Assembly (NCBI RefSeq): GCF_000828085.3
Contig: NZ_JXCA02000031.1
Location: forward strand, 65,858 to 129,857
DNA: 64,000 nt
Reading direction: 5' to 3'
Source of the DNA: Scytonema tolypothrichoides VB-61278
GTDB taxonomy: Bacteria > Cyanobacteriota > Cyanobacteriia > Cyanobacteriales > Nostocaceae
Of the stretch, positions 43,911-53,148 are shown one piece after another (position 1 is the stretch's first letter; every line of letters begins with the position of its first letter). The notes beneath the pieces are model-generated. The model made no database searches. It was not told where the DNA came from and saw only the letters and a program-made list of their open reading frames with translations. The translations under genes were made by a program, and so were the position numbers.

Positions 43911-45266
43911 TCAATAATTATTCGGTCTGGCAAAATTTTTAAACTTCGTCAATTGTGGGTCAAACAAGAGTTTAACAGTACCTGTTGGACCATTGCGGTG
44001 CTTAGCTATGATCACCTCAGCTATTCCTCTATCTGCGGTATCGCTGTTATAGTAATCGTCTCTGTACAACATAATAACTAAATCGGCATCTTGCTCAATA
44101 CTTCCACTTTCTCTCAAATCAGATAACATGGGACGCTTGTTCGTACGTGATTCTACTCCTCGACTCAACTGAGAAAGAGCAATCACTGGGACATTTAATT
44201 CACGCGCTAAACCTTTAAGATTTCGGGTAATTTTTGATAATTCTTGCACACGATTATCGCCCGCTCCTTCCATTAATTGCAAGTAATCTATAATAATGAG
44301 TCCTAGTTCTGTATTTAATTCTGTTTGCAAACGCCGGGCTTGACTTCGCATTTCTGTGACTGTAATATTTGGCGTATCGTCAATATGAATTGGCATATCA
44401 GAGAGCATACCAATCGCACGGCTTAAGGGTTCCCATTGAGTTTGGCTGATGCGTCCACTCCGCAAATAACCAGTTTCAATTCCCGCCTCACTTGCTAACA
44501 ACCGCTGCGCCAGTTGTTCTTTTGACATTTCTAAGCTGAAGATAGCAACTGGTAATTTATATGAAGCAGCAATGTTATGAGCAAGATTGAGACAGAAAGC
44601 GGTTTTTCCCATTGATGGGCGACCAGCAACAATAATCAAATCAGAACGTTGAAAACCGCTAGTCATACCGTCTAAATCATAAAAGCCGCAAGGAATTCCC
44701 GGTAGGGCGATACCTTGATGGCGAGTTTCAATATCTTGGAAAGTATTAATCAGGGTGTTAGAAATGTGAACCAGACCGCTTTGGGAACGTTCTTGAGTGA
44801 TGCTGAAGACTTTTTGTTCTGCTTCATCTAAAACAGTTGGTAACTCAGTTTCTGTCTGATAACCCAGATGCACAATTTCATTACCACCTTTGATTAACCG
44901 ACGCCGCAGGTATTTTTCCATAACTAAATCTGCTAAGGCGTCGATATTAACGGCTGACACTGTACGATCTACTAATGAAATTAATTTATTTCTACCGCCA
45001 ACACGCCCTAGCATATCGTGGTCGTTTAGCCAATTTATCACCGCAAGCAAGTCTGTAGGTTTACCTTGAGTATGTAACCTGACAGCGGCTTGATAGATAT
45101 CTTTATGAGGGTTCAGATAAAAGGCTTCTGGAATGAGGCGATCGCTCACTCTACTCATCGCTTCCGGATCTAGCAAAATTCCCCCCAATATCGCTTCTTC
45201 CGCCTCAATGTTTTGGGGAGGGAGGCGATCCATACCATGACCTTGAAAGTTAAGTTCTTCAGACAT
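43911..45266 (-). CDS. dnaB: Replicative DNA helicase DnaB
   Basis: This 451-aa protein is the hexameric 5'-3' helicase of the replisome. The N-terminal domain (LPPQNIEAEEAILGGILLDPEAM) and the RecA-like domain are complete: Walker A GRPSMGKTAF, EMSKEQLAQRLL, Walker B LIIIDYLQLM, ALSQLSRGVESR and DLRESGSIEQDADLVIMLYRDDYY. No intein interrupts it, although many cyanobacterial dnaB genes carry one. The start is ATG 45266. Confidence 0.97.
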   Translation of the reverse strand: MSEELNFQGHGMDRLPPQNIEAEEAILGGILLDPEAMSRVSDRLIPEAFYLNPHKDIYQAAVRLHTQGKPTDLLAVINWLNDHDMLGRVGGRNKLISLVDRTVSAVNIDALADLVMEKYLRRRLIKGGNEIVHLGYQTETELPTVLDEAEQKVFSITQERSQSGLVHISNTLINTFQDIETRHQGIALPGIPCGFYDLDGMTSGFQRSDLIIVAGRPSMGKTAFCLNLAHNIAASYKLPVAIFSLEMSKEQLAQRLLASEAGIETGYLRSGRISQTQWEPLSRAIGMLSDMPIHIDDTPNITVTEMRSQARRLQTELNTELGLIIIDYLQLMEGAGDNRVQELSKITRNLKGLARELNVPVIALSQLSRGVESRTNKRPMLSDLRESGSIEQDADLVIMLYRDDYYNSDTADRGIAEVIIAKHRNGPTGTVKLLFDPQLTKFKNFARPNNY

Positions 45267-46598
45267 AAATAAGTTGAAATTTGAGATTTGACATTATGAT
45301 TAAATTTTTACTCTTATAAAGTAAAATAGAGATTTTCAATATGTGTGCTGTTTGAACCGTCTCTACCCGTTGAGATGAATAACTGATATACAAATAAATA
45401 TTGAATGCGTGGGGTTCGTTAATGTAGTGTAACGCACCATTTTAGGAGTGTGTGAAGATAGCAAAATTAACAGAAATTCAAATATGCTCATACCTGTTTG
45501 AAATAAAAACCCCAAACTATGCACAACAGGATATTTCCCTGCTGTTAGTTCGACAGCGCTTTTGCAACGGGTTAAGCCTGTTCACAAGACGATGTTTGGA
45601 AAGTCTCATTGAGTACACGAAATTGTCGTATATCTGAACAGCACCTGCTCAACAGGAGAGCATAAGCGTCCTTGAAGGTTCCCGCTTTGAGTGCGACTAG
45701 CGTCGCGCAACGCCCGACAGTCGGTGCATGTGGCGTCCCGTTGTAGCACTAGCCGTGGATTTAGGGGGATATCGAAGTTAAAACAATACTTCTAAAACAT
45801 CCTCAACAGAGTGAATATAGCGCTTGGTGGTGTTTGGTGCAATACACACGGAGCTAGTGAAAGTACATGCACTTTCACATTATGTGATTCAAATGAGAAC
45901 CGCTATATTTTCATCAGTTATCAAAAAGTTATTTTTTCAATAATTATTAAATATTAAAGAACCATAGAGTAATTAGCTTAATTTATGCTTTTGTCATGCT
46001 TTGATGAAACTAGACAAAAATATATATTTCCTTTTTACATAGTAAATACACTGAAGGTTTGTCATTTGTCTGAGAAAATATACGGTTTTTTTTGAACCTA
46101 AATTTTTTGAAATCTTGAATATACAATCATGACTACTTCAGTGCAAGAGTTTGAAATCAATAATTGAGTATATATGACAACTTTTACAATATGTTCTGTC
46201 TTTACATTCCACCAAGAGAAAATAAGTGTAAATATTTACATTTATTGTTCGAATATCTATTTCTAAGGAAACTTTAATTAAGTTAAATAGTGTAGTAAGA
46301 TATGAAAAAATGTAGTTTTGAACACGCAATCTACGCAGATAAATAAAGTAAATTAATTGTCTATATTCGTCTGTCTATCCTACCCTACTCTACCCTAGCC
46401 AGCGGTAAGCAGCGCTCCTCGCGTCTACAGTCCTATGGCTGTTCTTTCAGTCACCAGGAGGCGGTAAACCCGCCACAGAGGGCTGTATCACCGCCTTCTA
46501 GGCATCTACCATGTACTTTATTTGACGAAATTCAATTTTGTGGCAAGGATTGTAAGAGAATCTCAAGAACTCGGGATTAGTAAGGAGGTTATTTTAAC
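45267..46598. other. 1.3-kb intergenic region, largely AT-rich
   Basis: No convincing gene is present. Short ORFs at 45,452-45,637 and 46,138-46,329 have no ribosome site or recognisable product. A GC-rich patch at 45,660-45,770 and another at 46,380-46,505 (with GGCGGTAAACCCGCC) are repeat-like. From 45,900 to 46,370 the sequence is very AT-rich. The KGK gene has AAGGAGG just before its start. Confidence 0.5.
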
Positions 46599-47138
46599 AT
46601 GTTGAGTAACCAATTCCAGCGATTGGAACAAGAGGATGATGTTCTTTTTTTAGGAGATAAAATTTTTAATGCAGTTCAAATAGTTAAAAAAGTTCTTGAA
46701 TATTTTGAGCCAAAGGGGAATGATTTAATTTTTTCTTGTCAAGACAAGTTTGTTAAAAAGTACTTCAAAAAAAGGAATGTTACAGGCATATTTAATCGAG
46801 TTGAGTGGGAATTATCCCTGAGACCGGAAATCCAATGTGAACTGCTTGTTCCTAATAACAATGGTAGACAAAAAGGGAAACTTGAAATTAGAGTTACTTT
46901 AGAATTTTCTCCCTTAAAAAAACAATTTTCTTTGGTCAAGGATGGTGGTAGTCTATTTCATTCTCTATCCATCACAGATAGTAAGACTTCAGAAAATTTT
47001 GAGATAAAAGTTTCGTTAGATTTCTATCCTGAGGAAAGGTTGCTAGAGGGAATTTATCAGCAAGAAAGAACCACAGAGTCAGAATTGAGAATATTCCCTA
47101 CGGACACGCTACGCGTAAGTCCCTTTGGGACACGCTGA
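46599..47138 (+). CDS. KGK-domain protein
   Basis: This 179-aa protein has an N-terminal DDVLFLGDKIFNAVQIVKKV and the diagnostic segment CELLVPNNNGRQKGKLEIRV followed by TLEFSP, matching the cyanobacterial KGK domain (named for the Lys-Gly-Lys). The domain is of unknown function and often present in several copies per genome. ATG 46599 follows AAGGAGG. The C-terminal 15 or so residues (IFPTDTLRVSPFGTR) are translated from an extragenic palindromic repeat that also supplies the stop codon, so the native end was probably replaced. Confidence 0.82.
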   Translation: MLSNQFQRLEQEDDVLFLGDKIFNAVQIVKKVLEYFEPKGNDLIFSCQDKFVKKYFKKRNVTGIFNRVEWELSLRPEIQCELLVPNNNGRQKGKLEIRVTLEFSPLKKQFSLVKDGGSLFHSLSITDSKTSENFEIKVSLDFYPEERLLEGIYQQERTTESELRIFPTDTLRVSPFGTR

Positions 47139-47184
47139 GTGTATGCTGAAGGCATAGGCTAACACGTAGCGTCTCCCTAGGAAA
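47094..47184. repeat. Extragenic palindromic repeat overlapping the KGK gene end
   Basis: Units CGGACACGCTACGCG, AAGTCCCTTTGGGAC and GCTGAAGGCATAGGC match repeats at 1,410-1,460 and 61,930. The first 45 bases are translated. Confidence 0.7.
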
Positions 47185-47226
47185 TACAAAAGGACTTTTG
47201 TACGACTGGCTTACCCATAATTGTGC

Positions 47227-48057
47227 TTAAAGAGGATAACTGATATCTCTGTTATCCTCGATATGCTGTTTTTGCAGGTTAAAATTTGCCGAGTTCTTAA
47301 CTTTCGCGACAGGTGGGTTTTTCTGTTGAGGTAAGTTGTGTTTGAGAAAGTCCCCTCGCAAACCGTAGCTAACTAATCCCATATATTCATAAAACATGAG
47401 CATTGCTTTTTTGGTCGGAGTGAATTCAGATGGTATGGGACTTGTATGCGACATGACTTCAAAGCCCACACTTTTAAAAGTGAGTCGCGAACGCAACATG
47501 TGTGGAGAATCCGTGACTAGCAGAATTTGCTTGATTCCGCGTGGTTGTAGGATTGATGCGGTGAACAATGCGTTTTCCTTGGTGGTTTGAGAACGGTGTT
47601 CTTCTCCTAACGCAGTATCAGGAATACCTTTTGCTTTGAGTTGTTGGACAATTTCAGAACCATCTCCTAAACCACTGGCAAAAATGAATGGTGCGCGATG
47701 ATTCCTCCACAGTTGGGCTGCAACCTCAACCCTTGAACCTCTAAATGGTATCCCCCGTCCGAGTACAACAATTGCATCTGCGGTTGTACCAGGATCGGGG
47801 GGAATAAAAGTAACTAATCCTTTTTTTGCGACAGCTATGGTGAGTGGAAAAGTGGCAGAAAAGTAAACCACGAGTAACACAGTTCCCAAACCACTCCAAA
47901 AACGCTTCCAGCGCAGGCGTGGAATCATCCAAGGTAAAAAGACTAAAATCAAGAGTGGCAATACAATAAATATTGGTGTCATTAGCCAGTCAGAGAGAGT
48001 TGATTTCAAGACAAGCCACTGACTAACTGGGCGATTGCACAAAGTTTGGCTAACCAT
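47227..48057 (-). CDS. YdcF/DUF218 family membrane protein
   Basis: This 276-aa protein has two N-terminal membrane helices (about 20-45 and 55-80) followed by the DUF218 domain: ADAIVVLGRGIPFRGSRVEVAAQL, GEEHRSQTTKENA, and ILLVTDSPHMLRSRLTFKSVGF. The family includes SanA/ElyC-like envelope proteins linked to cell-wall integrity, and the domain faces the periplasm. ATG 48057 is preferred to GTG 48087, which adds ten residues. Confidence 0.88.
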   Translation of the reverse strand: MVSQTLCNRPVSQWLVLKSTLSDWLMTPIFIVLPLLILVFLPWMIPRLRWKRFWSGLGTVLLVVYFSATFPLTIAVAKKGLVTFIPPDPGTTADAIVVLGRGIPFRGSRVEVAAQLWRNHRAPFIFASGLGDGSEIVQQLKAKGIPDTALGEEHRSQTTKENALFTASILQPRGIKQILLVTDSPHMLRSRLTFKSVGFEVMSHTSPIPSEFTPTKKAMLMFYEYMGLVSYGLRGDFLKHNLPQQKNPPVAKVKNSANFNLQKQHIEDNRDISYPL

Positions 48058-48464
48058 TGAAGTGAACCTTACATACCGTGAATGCACTCTTTGTGATTTT
48101 AGCTAAACCTTCTGTTGTTGAGTGTTTAGTAGGAACGTTTGGGTTTAACAGTTACCAGTTATCAGTTACCAGTTATAGCAATCCGTGCAGGAGTTGTGAA
48201 ATTACTCGTTGAAGTAGGGAACTCTTAACAGGGAACTCTTAACAGGGAAGAAGAATGTACAAATGTACTTTGTTTTTCACAAATGAAATAGGATTGCTAT
48301 ATCAGTTATCAGTTATCAGTCCCTGTTTACTGCGGCTGGTACTGCGTAGGTAGCTGTTCACTGTTTTAAACGAGTTCAAAGTACGAAACAACAGAAAAAC
48401 ATTGATTTCTAAGCTACTATCCAAGCTACTACTCAAGATAGAGATGATTCGCGAATTCCTCTAA
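48058..48464. repeat. Spacer with heptad repeats
   Basis: Contains TAACAGTTACCAGTTATCAG-type repeats (48,148-48,178), two units of GAACTCTTAACAGGG (48,220-48,247), and further TTATCAG repeats (48,300-48,320). A duplicated phrase around AGGATTGCTATA and ATAGCAATCC forms an inverted pair (48,173-48,182 with 48,291-48,302). No gene is present. Confidence 0.6.
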
Positions 48465-49478
48465 TTAACTCTGACAACCCGCTCTAAAGCCAAGCCGACC
48501 TTTTGTTTTAAAAACCAATCCTATCGCTACAATCAACATAGGAATGACTAAATTAATTTCAGTCAATAGATAGACTGTATAGCTATCTGATAAAATTCGA
48601 CCCCCCAAACCGACTGAATCATTTGATACACCATGCATGACAATTGCAATAATCGTTGTTCCTCCGACTCGATTAAAGAAAAATGTCATGATGATTGAAA
48701 GTAAGACAAACTTAATCATGAGAATGGAAAAAAGCACAATAGCATTTCCAAACCCATAAAAAAATGTGTCAAATTTCACGGGAATATGCCATCCAAACCA
48801 CATCAATCCCAATATGATTGAAGCCTTTAGAGGACTAAAGCGGCTTTGCAGTAAAGGTAAGGCGAATCCTCGCCAACCATTTTCCTCAAAAACTGCACCA
48901 GCATCTAAAAACATGGCAATGAAAAAGCCAATCAAAAAGTGAGTTGAAAACAAGTTAATATCCCAAGCAAAATCGCTTTGATCAATAAGTAAATTGTGCA
49001 ACGCACCAGTTGTTAAATTTAAGATACTAAAAGTGAAAAGACAAACTCCCCAAATTTTGACGCCACGCTGCCATTTGATTTCCTTTCTCCAAAAACGAAA
49101 GCGATTTTTGAGGTCTAAAAAACCCTTTTTTCCATAAGCAATTTTGGCAATAATAAAGACTGCTATATCGACTGATGCAACTTGTGCGATGGAAAGAAAA
49201 ACTCCAAGGAATGCTTCTGGCGCTGCTAATATAACTCGAAATGCAGTCACAAGGTCGGTATTGAAGTGTAACCTAGCTTTTTCAAAACCTTTTATTAGTC
49301 CATCTTGAGCACCTGTAGCGATAAAAATTGGAATTAAGGCAATTTCAATCAAAATCGAAGTGACATAAAACCATATAAGCGGATGCTGTTTAATGCTCTT
49401 TTTGAGATAGAGACGAATTTTGCGAGATGATTCACTCACTGCGTTACGTATGCTTATAGCACGCTTTGCAAATAGCAT
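48465..49478 (-). CDS. CPBP family intramembrane metalloprotease
   Basis: This 337-aa protein has about eight membrane helices and all three motifs of the CPBP (Abi) family: EENGWR (E198, E199, R203), WFGWH (H231) and the last motif MHGVSND (H282). The metal-binding site therefore looks active. Relatives process prenylated proteins, give self-immunity to bacteriocins or tune signalling. It is divergent from a kinase/regulator pair; a palindrome in the shared spacer suggests common control. The start is ATG 49478. Confidence 0.87.
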   Translation of the reverse strand: MLFAKRAISIRNAVSESSRKIRLYLKKSIKQHPLIWFYVTSILIEIALIPIFIATGAQDGLIKGFEKARLHFNTDLVTAFRVILAAPEAFLGVFLSIAQVASVDIAVFIIAKIAYGKKGFLDLKNRFRFWRKEIKWQRGVKIWGVCLFTFSILNLTTGALHNLLIDQSDFAWDINLFSTHFLIGFFIAMFLDAGAVFEENGWRGFALPLLQSRFSPLKASIILGLMWFGWHIPVKFDTFFYGFGNAIVLFSILMIKFVLLSIIMTFFFNRVGGTTIIAIVMHGVSNDSVGLGGRILSDSYTVYLLTEINLVIPMLIVAIGLVFKTKGRLGFRAGCQS

Positions 49479-49486
49479 GACAAATG
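49477..49486. promoter_or_regulatory. Half-site ATGACAAATG at the CPBP start codon
   Basis: Same ten bases as the left part of the palindrome at 49,564. It overlaps the CPBP start, where bound protein could block expression. Confidence 0.25.
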
Positions 49487-49563
49487 ACCTCTGGGACTTG
49501 CAACTTGATATAACGTAGCTAAGTCCAGTTTCTGCACACCATAGATTGGTGTCATCAATTCAC

Positions 49564-49577
49564 ATGACAAATGTCAT
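49564..49577. promoter_or_regulatory. Palindromic operator-like site ATGACAAATGTCAT
   Basis: Arms ATGACA and TGTCAT lie in inverse order around AA, 73 bp before the kinase start and 86 bp before the CPBP start on the other strand. It is a plausible binding site for the NarL-type regulator of this locus. Confidence 0.4.
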
Positions 49578-49649
49578 AAAGAAATTCAAAGAGAATACTC
49601 TACTCTAGTTTTTAGTATCTTTTAGGCAATCTTTGCTGCTTTGCTTGCC

Positions 49650-50822
49650 ATGAAACTGAGTATGTTTTCTTCCCCATCATTCTGCACGATTTTGCGTTAT
49701 GTCGAGTGGGTGATGATGATTGGAGTGACTTTAGGTTTTATACTTGATGGAACGTTTCAAGTTTCAATCACAACATCTTTACAAGTTTTTTTCTGTCTTT
49801 GTGGATATACTTTCTTAAGTTTAGTCTTTCCAATTTACCGTCCTCTTTGGCAAAGGCAAGCATATATCTTTTCCGGGATTTTATTAGCACTCTTCATGAG
49901 GGTGACAGGAATTGGAATAGAATTTTTTCTCTACTTGTACATTGCTAAAAGCTGTTTCTTACTGAATAGGAAAAATCTGATATTAACTGTTGTATTAACT
50001 GTTATTATTGGAATTTTAACCTTTATTTGGGCACTTCCTCAATATGCTCAATTGAGTTCAGCATTATGTGTCAATCTAAAAGAGCACAAACAAATTCAAC
50101 AGATGATTTGGAGCTATCTATCAGATAATCTCGTCGTCACTATCTTCATAATTGCTTTTAGTTTTATGGTGATTGTAGAACAAAAAAGTCGAAAACGTGC
50201 CGAAGCTTTAGCTGAGCAAGTGGAAACCCTAGCAACTACACTAGAACGTACTCGGATTGCACGCGACATTCACGATTCTCTAGGACATAGTCTAACGAAC
50301 CTCAACAGTCGGTTAACTGTAGCCCAACAAAAACTTCGACAACACGATATTGATGGAATTTGTGAAGTTGTAGATACAGCTCAATTTTTAGCGACTCAGT
50401 GTATTGAGGATGTTAATCGCTCGTTGAAAATGATGCGTCAATCGGATTTTAATCTCAATCAAGCTTTAACGACTTTGCTCGAACAGCTTCGCCACAATCA
50501 AGCTTTGAGCGTCCAATGGGAGATTAACTTACCACAACTGTCATTGCAAACTAGTCACCACATTTACTGTATTGTTAAAGAAGGACTAATTAATATTCAA
50601 AAGTATGCTCATGCTTCTGCTGTTCGTTTTCGAGGTTTTTCTACACCTGAAGGTATCTTGATAGAACTAGCAGATAATGGTCAAGGGTTTGATCCAAAAA
50701 TGCCTCATTTAGGCTTAGGATTACAAGGTATTGAAGAACGAGTTCAACTATTGAGAGGTCAATTAACCATCAATAGTACTCCAGGTTCAGGTACGCAGAT
50801 TCAAATCATACTTCCGTTATGA
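49650..50822 (+). CDS. Membrane NarL-type sensor histidine kinase
   Basis: This 390-aa protein has about five N-terminal membrane helices within residues 15-175, a short coiled linker, HisKA_3 with RDIHDSLGH (H208) and HATPase_c of the DesK/NarX family (NIQKYAHASAVRF, DNGQGF, GLGLQGIEERV). The membrane part has no extracellular domain, so it may sense the membrane itself or a small ligand within it. ATG 49650 is preferred to TTG 49641. The stop overlaps the regulator start (ATGA). Confidence 0.9.
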   Translation: MKLSMFSSPSFCTILRYVEWVMMIGVTLGFILDGTFQVSITTSLQVFFCLCGYTFLSLVFPIYRPLWQRQAYIFSGILLALFMRVTGIGIEFFLYLYIAKSCFLLNRKNLILTVVLTVIIGILTFIWALPQYAQLSSALCVNLKEHKQIQQMIWSYLSDNLVVTIFIIAFSFMVIVEQKSRKRAEALAEQVETLATTLERTRIARDIHDSLGHSLTNLNSRLTVAQQKLRQHDIDGICEVVDTAQFLATQCIEDVNRSLKMMRQSDFNLNQALTTLLEQLRHNQALSVQWEINLPQLSLQTSHHIYCIVKEGLINIQKYAHASAVRFRGFSTPEGILIELADNGQGFDPKMPHLGLGLQGIEERVQLLRGQLTINSTPGSGTQIQIILPL

Positions 50823-51457
50823 TTCGCCTTTTAGTTGTTGATGATCAGGATATCTTTCGCCAGGACTTAGCCACACTATTATCTGCTTCAGCGGACTTGG
50901 ATGTGGTTGGACAAGCGAGTCATGGACGTGAGGCGATCGCCCTCACGCAACACCTACAACCTGATGTTATTTTGATGGATGTCCGAATGCCAGTTTACGA
51001 TGGAGTAACAGCAACTCGTGAGATTATTCAGCGTTATCCTTGGATACGGATATTAGTACTCACGACATTTGACGATGACGAGTATGTCTGGCAGTCACTA
51101 CAAGCAGGAGCACTTGGTTACTTATTGAAACACACTCCAATAGAACAAATTGTAACAGCTATTCGTTCAGTTTATCTGGGATACTGTCAACTTGGGCCGA
51201 CGATTGTTCCGAAAGTCGTTGCTCAGTTGAAACCCAATCCCTCACGCCCAAAAGATGATTATTATTATTTATTAAGTCAACGTGAACTAGAAATCCTGAA
51301 GTTAATGGGACGGGGAAAAAACAATCGCGAAATTGCTCAAGAACTTCACCTGAGTGAAGGAACAGTGAGAAATTATGTTTCTCAAATTTTTAGTCAGTTA
51401 GATGTTCGCGATCGAGTTCAGGCTGTGCTGTGGGTACAACAACATTTGCTCGACTAA
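50819..51457 (+). CDS. NarL/FixJ family response regulator
   Basis: This 212-aa protein has a receiver with D54 (VILMDVRMPVYDG) and a LuxR-type HTH (LSQRELEILKLMGRGKNNREIA, GTVRNYVSQIF). It is the partner of the upstream membrane kinase, coupled by a 4-bp overlap. It closely resembles the regulator at 25,618-26,313, which suggests the two loci are paralogous. Confidence 0.93.
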   Translation: MIRLLVVDDQDIFRQDLATLLSASADLDVVGQASHGREAIALTQHLQPDVILMDVRMPVYDGVTATREIIQRYPWIRILVLTTFDDDEYVWQSLQAGALGYLLKHTPIEQIVTAIRSVYLGYCQLGPTIVPKVVAQLKPNPSRPKDDYYYLLSQRELEILKLMGRGKNNREIAQELHLSEGTVRNYVSQIFSQLDVRDRVQAVLWVQQHLLD

Positions 51458-51537
51458 TATGTTGCTTGATGGGATGAAATAAAAGTGAGTATGGTAGTAA
51501 AGATGAAGTCAAACAGAGTCTATTTTGGTTGAAGCAA

Positions 51538-51816
51538 ATGCGAATCATTTTATATAGCAAGCCCGGTTGTCATTTGTGTGAGGGTTTGCAGGAAAAACTA
51601 GAACAGATACAAAAGTTTAAGTTTGAGCTAGAAATTCGGGATATTACAACTCGTGAAGATTGGTTTCAAGCTTACCAATATGAGGTGCCAGTGCTTTTTT
51701 TAGCAAATTCTAGAAGTACAGAAAGCACAGAGGAGAAAAAGGATCTACCCTTATCTCGTCCTTCTCCTAGGGCAACAGTACAACAATTGGAGAATATGCT
51801 TCAGAAGTATTTCTAA
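51538..51816 (+). CDS. Glutaredoxin-like small thiol protein
   Basis: This 92-aa thioredoxin-fold protein has the active-site motif CHLC near the N-terminus (KPGCHLCEGL) and the cis-proline strand YEVPVLFL. It belongs to the glutaredoxin family often annotated as DUF836. The role is probably thiol-disulfide exchange in the cytoplasm; no partner is evident. The middle segment (SRSTESTEEKKDLPLSRPSP) is a polar insertion before the last helix. ATG 51538 is preferred to TTG 51529. Confidence 0.85.
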   Translation: MRIILYSKPGCHLCEGLQEKLEQIQKFKFELEIRDITTREDWFQAYQYEVPVLFLANSRSTESTEEKKDLPLSRPSPRATVQQLENMLQKYF

Positions 51817-51910
51817 CTCAAGTGTAAGCGAATATACTAGACCATCACCGCTCCTTGTCGTTTCAATTTCTTCTTACCCAGAGAGCGACACGGTGTTATT
51901 TTTACATTAA

Positions 51911-51944
51911 AAAGCGCTTGATAATTTTTTCGCTCAAGCGCTTT
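51911..51944 (+). terminator. Hairpin AAAGCGCTTGA / TCAAGCGCTTT
   Basis: An eleven-base perfect stem (51911-51921 with 51934-51944) around a 12-base T-rich loop, followed by CTTGTATAATTGT. It lies 95 bp after the glutaredoxin-like gene and may end that transcript. Confidence 0.5.
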
Positions 51945-52227
51945 CTTGTATAATTGTATACCAAATCACTTTTTTGTGCAACATTTGAAACTCGCAACAC
52001 TCTGCTGGTGAGACAAATTGCGAATATAACTTGTGCCAAACATATGGTGAAGTGGTATCACTCCTTGCATTAATAAAGATTAAACTCATACTATGAAACG
52101 CGGAATTAGATGAGTGACAGTTTATCAACTGACCCTAGTAGATGAGTTGTTAGTTTTCAATTATTACGGAAATTACTTACGATACTTTTTTTAACCTAAA
52201 AGTCAAGATAAGTATGAAACCGTTTAA

Positions 52228-52262
52228 CAATTCAAAATTCAAAATTCAAAATTCAAAATTAA
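52228..52262. repeat. AATTCAA heptad tandem repeat
   Basis: About five copies of the heptad AATTCAA lie in an AT-rich spacer, as at 13,815 and, inverted, 1,575. Confidence 0.85.
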
Positions 52263-52464
52263 AGACAGTTTCAGTTGGGGGTCTTAAACCCTTTAATTTA
52301 CGATAAGTAAAATTATATTTATAAAAATAAAATTATTTTTAATTTTTAATTTAAATTTCAACTTTTTTTTACGTATTCATGTGTTAGTGTTAACCCATTG
52401 ATTTTAATTTCATCAAGTTATAGTAATTTCTTAATAAAGAGTGGGAAAATTTCGGGTAGACTGA

Positions 52465-52998
52465 ATGCACATTTTCGTTCCTGGGCGTCTTTGTCTATTT
52501 GGCGAACACAGCGATTGGGCGGGAGGATATCGTCGTCACAATCCTAAGTTGGAGGTAGGTTATACGCTGCTTGTTGGTACCAATCAGGGACTTTCTGCTC
52601 ATGTTCAGCCTCATCTAACCCAGTTTATTCTTCACACCTGTGTTAGTGATGGAACCCGTAAACCGGTGATTCTGCCAATGGAAAAGGAGGCTTTACTAAC
52701 CCAAGTTTATGAAAAACCTTCTATTGATTATGCCCGTCAACATTTGCGTATAGAGGGAATGGCAGATGATGAGTTTCTCTGTATCTTTGGGTTGTATGTA
52801 CTGACACCGAAAATATTTGATTTTTTGGAAGAACATATTCATCAAAATTTTCGGGAACGAGGGGAATTTCAGTTAACATCTTGTCTGGATAGAGTGTGTC
52901 AAGAAGAGGGAATGACGGGATATGTTGTCAAAGGAAAGTGCTTTGACACGGGATTACCAGATGCGTATCGGCAGACAATGATTGATTTTAGAATTTAG
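52465..52998 (+). pseudogene. In-frame chimera of a GHMP sugar kinase start and a GalU end
   Basis: This 177-aa protein is made of two unrelated ends. Residues 1 to about 80 (FVPGRLCLFGEHSDWAGGYR...) are the N-terminus of a GHMP/galactokinase-like sugar kinase, with the GEHSDW motif. From about residue 82 (YEKPSIDYARQHLRIEGM, then FLCIFGLYVLTPKIFDFLE and the DTGLPDAY end) it is the C-terminus of a UTP-glucose-1-phosphate uridylyltransferase. Both halves lack their catalytic cores (kinase ATP loop; GalU GxGTRxxP). An internal deletion that joined two adjacent genes in frame near base 52,705 explains this best. It could be expressed but should be catalytically dead. Confidence 0.75.
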
Positions 52999-53023
52999 AC
53001 ATAGTGCTTTGCATCTAAATAGA

Positions 53024-53096
53024 ATACACCCCTCCCCAACCCTCCCCTTGCTAAAAGGAGGGTGCTTAAGGTACGCGGGTGGGGTATCTTTGTATT
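53024..53096. repeat. C-rich inverted repeat CCCCTCCCC...GGGTGGGG
   Basis: ACCCCTCCCCAACCCTCC is followed by AAGGAGGG and GCGGGTGGGGTATC, giving two nested hairpins. Related to 2,966-3,041. Confidence 0.6.
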
Positions 53097-53148
53097 TCAC
53101 CAACTTGCAATCTGCTGTATTTGGCGATTCGCCGAAAGTAGATGAAAG

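Larger units (their letters stand above)
51817..52464. other. AT-rich intergenic region with a terminator and heptads
   Basis: Contains the hairpin listed at 51,911-51,944 and AATTCAA heptads (52,228-52,262). From 52,300 to 52,400 the sequence is extremely AT-rich. No supported gene; a 64-codon reverse ORF at 51,934-52,128 overlaps the hairpin. Confidence 0.55.

Noticed and set aside
43911-45266. Intein in DnaB
   Set aside because: The Walker A and following motifs are continuous and the length is that of intein-free DnaB.
45452-45637. 61-codon ORF after dnaB
   Set aside because: GTG start and no family; the frame appears random in AT-rich sequence.
46380-46505. GGCGGTAAACCCGCC hairpin as an IS200/IS605 end
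   Set aside because: No transposase gene or second end was found within the spacer, so it stays an unassigned repeat.
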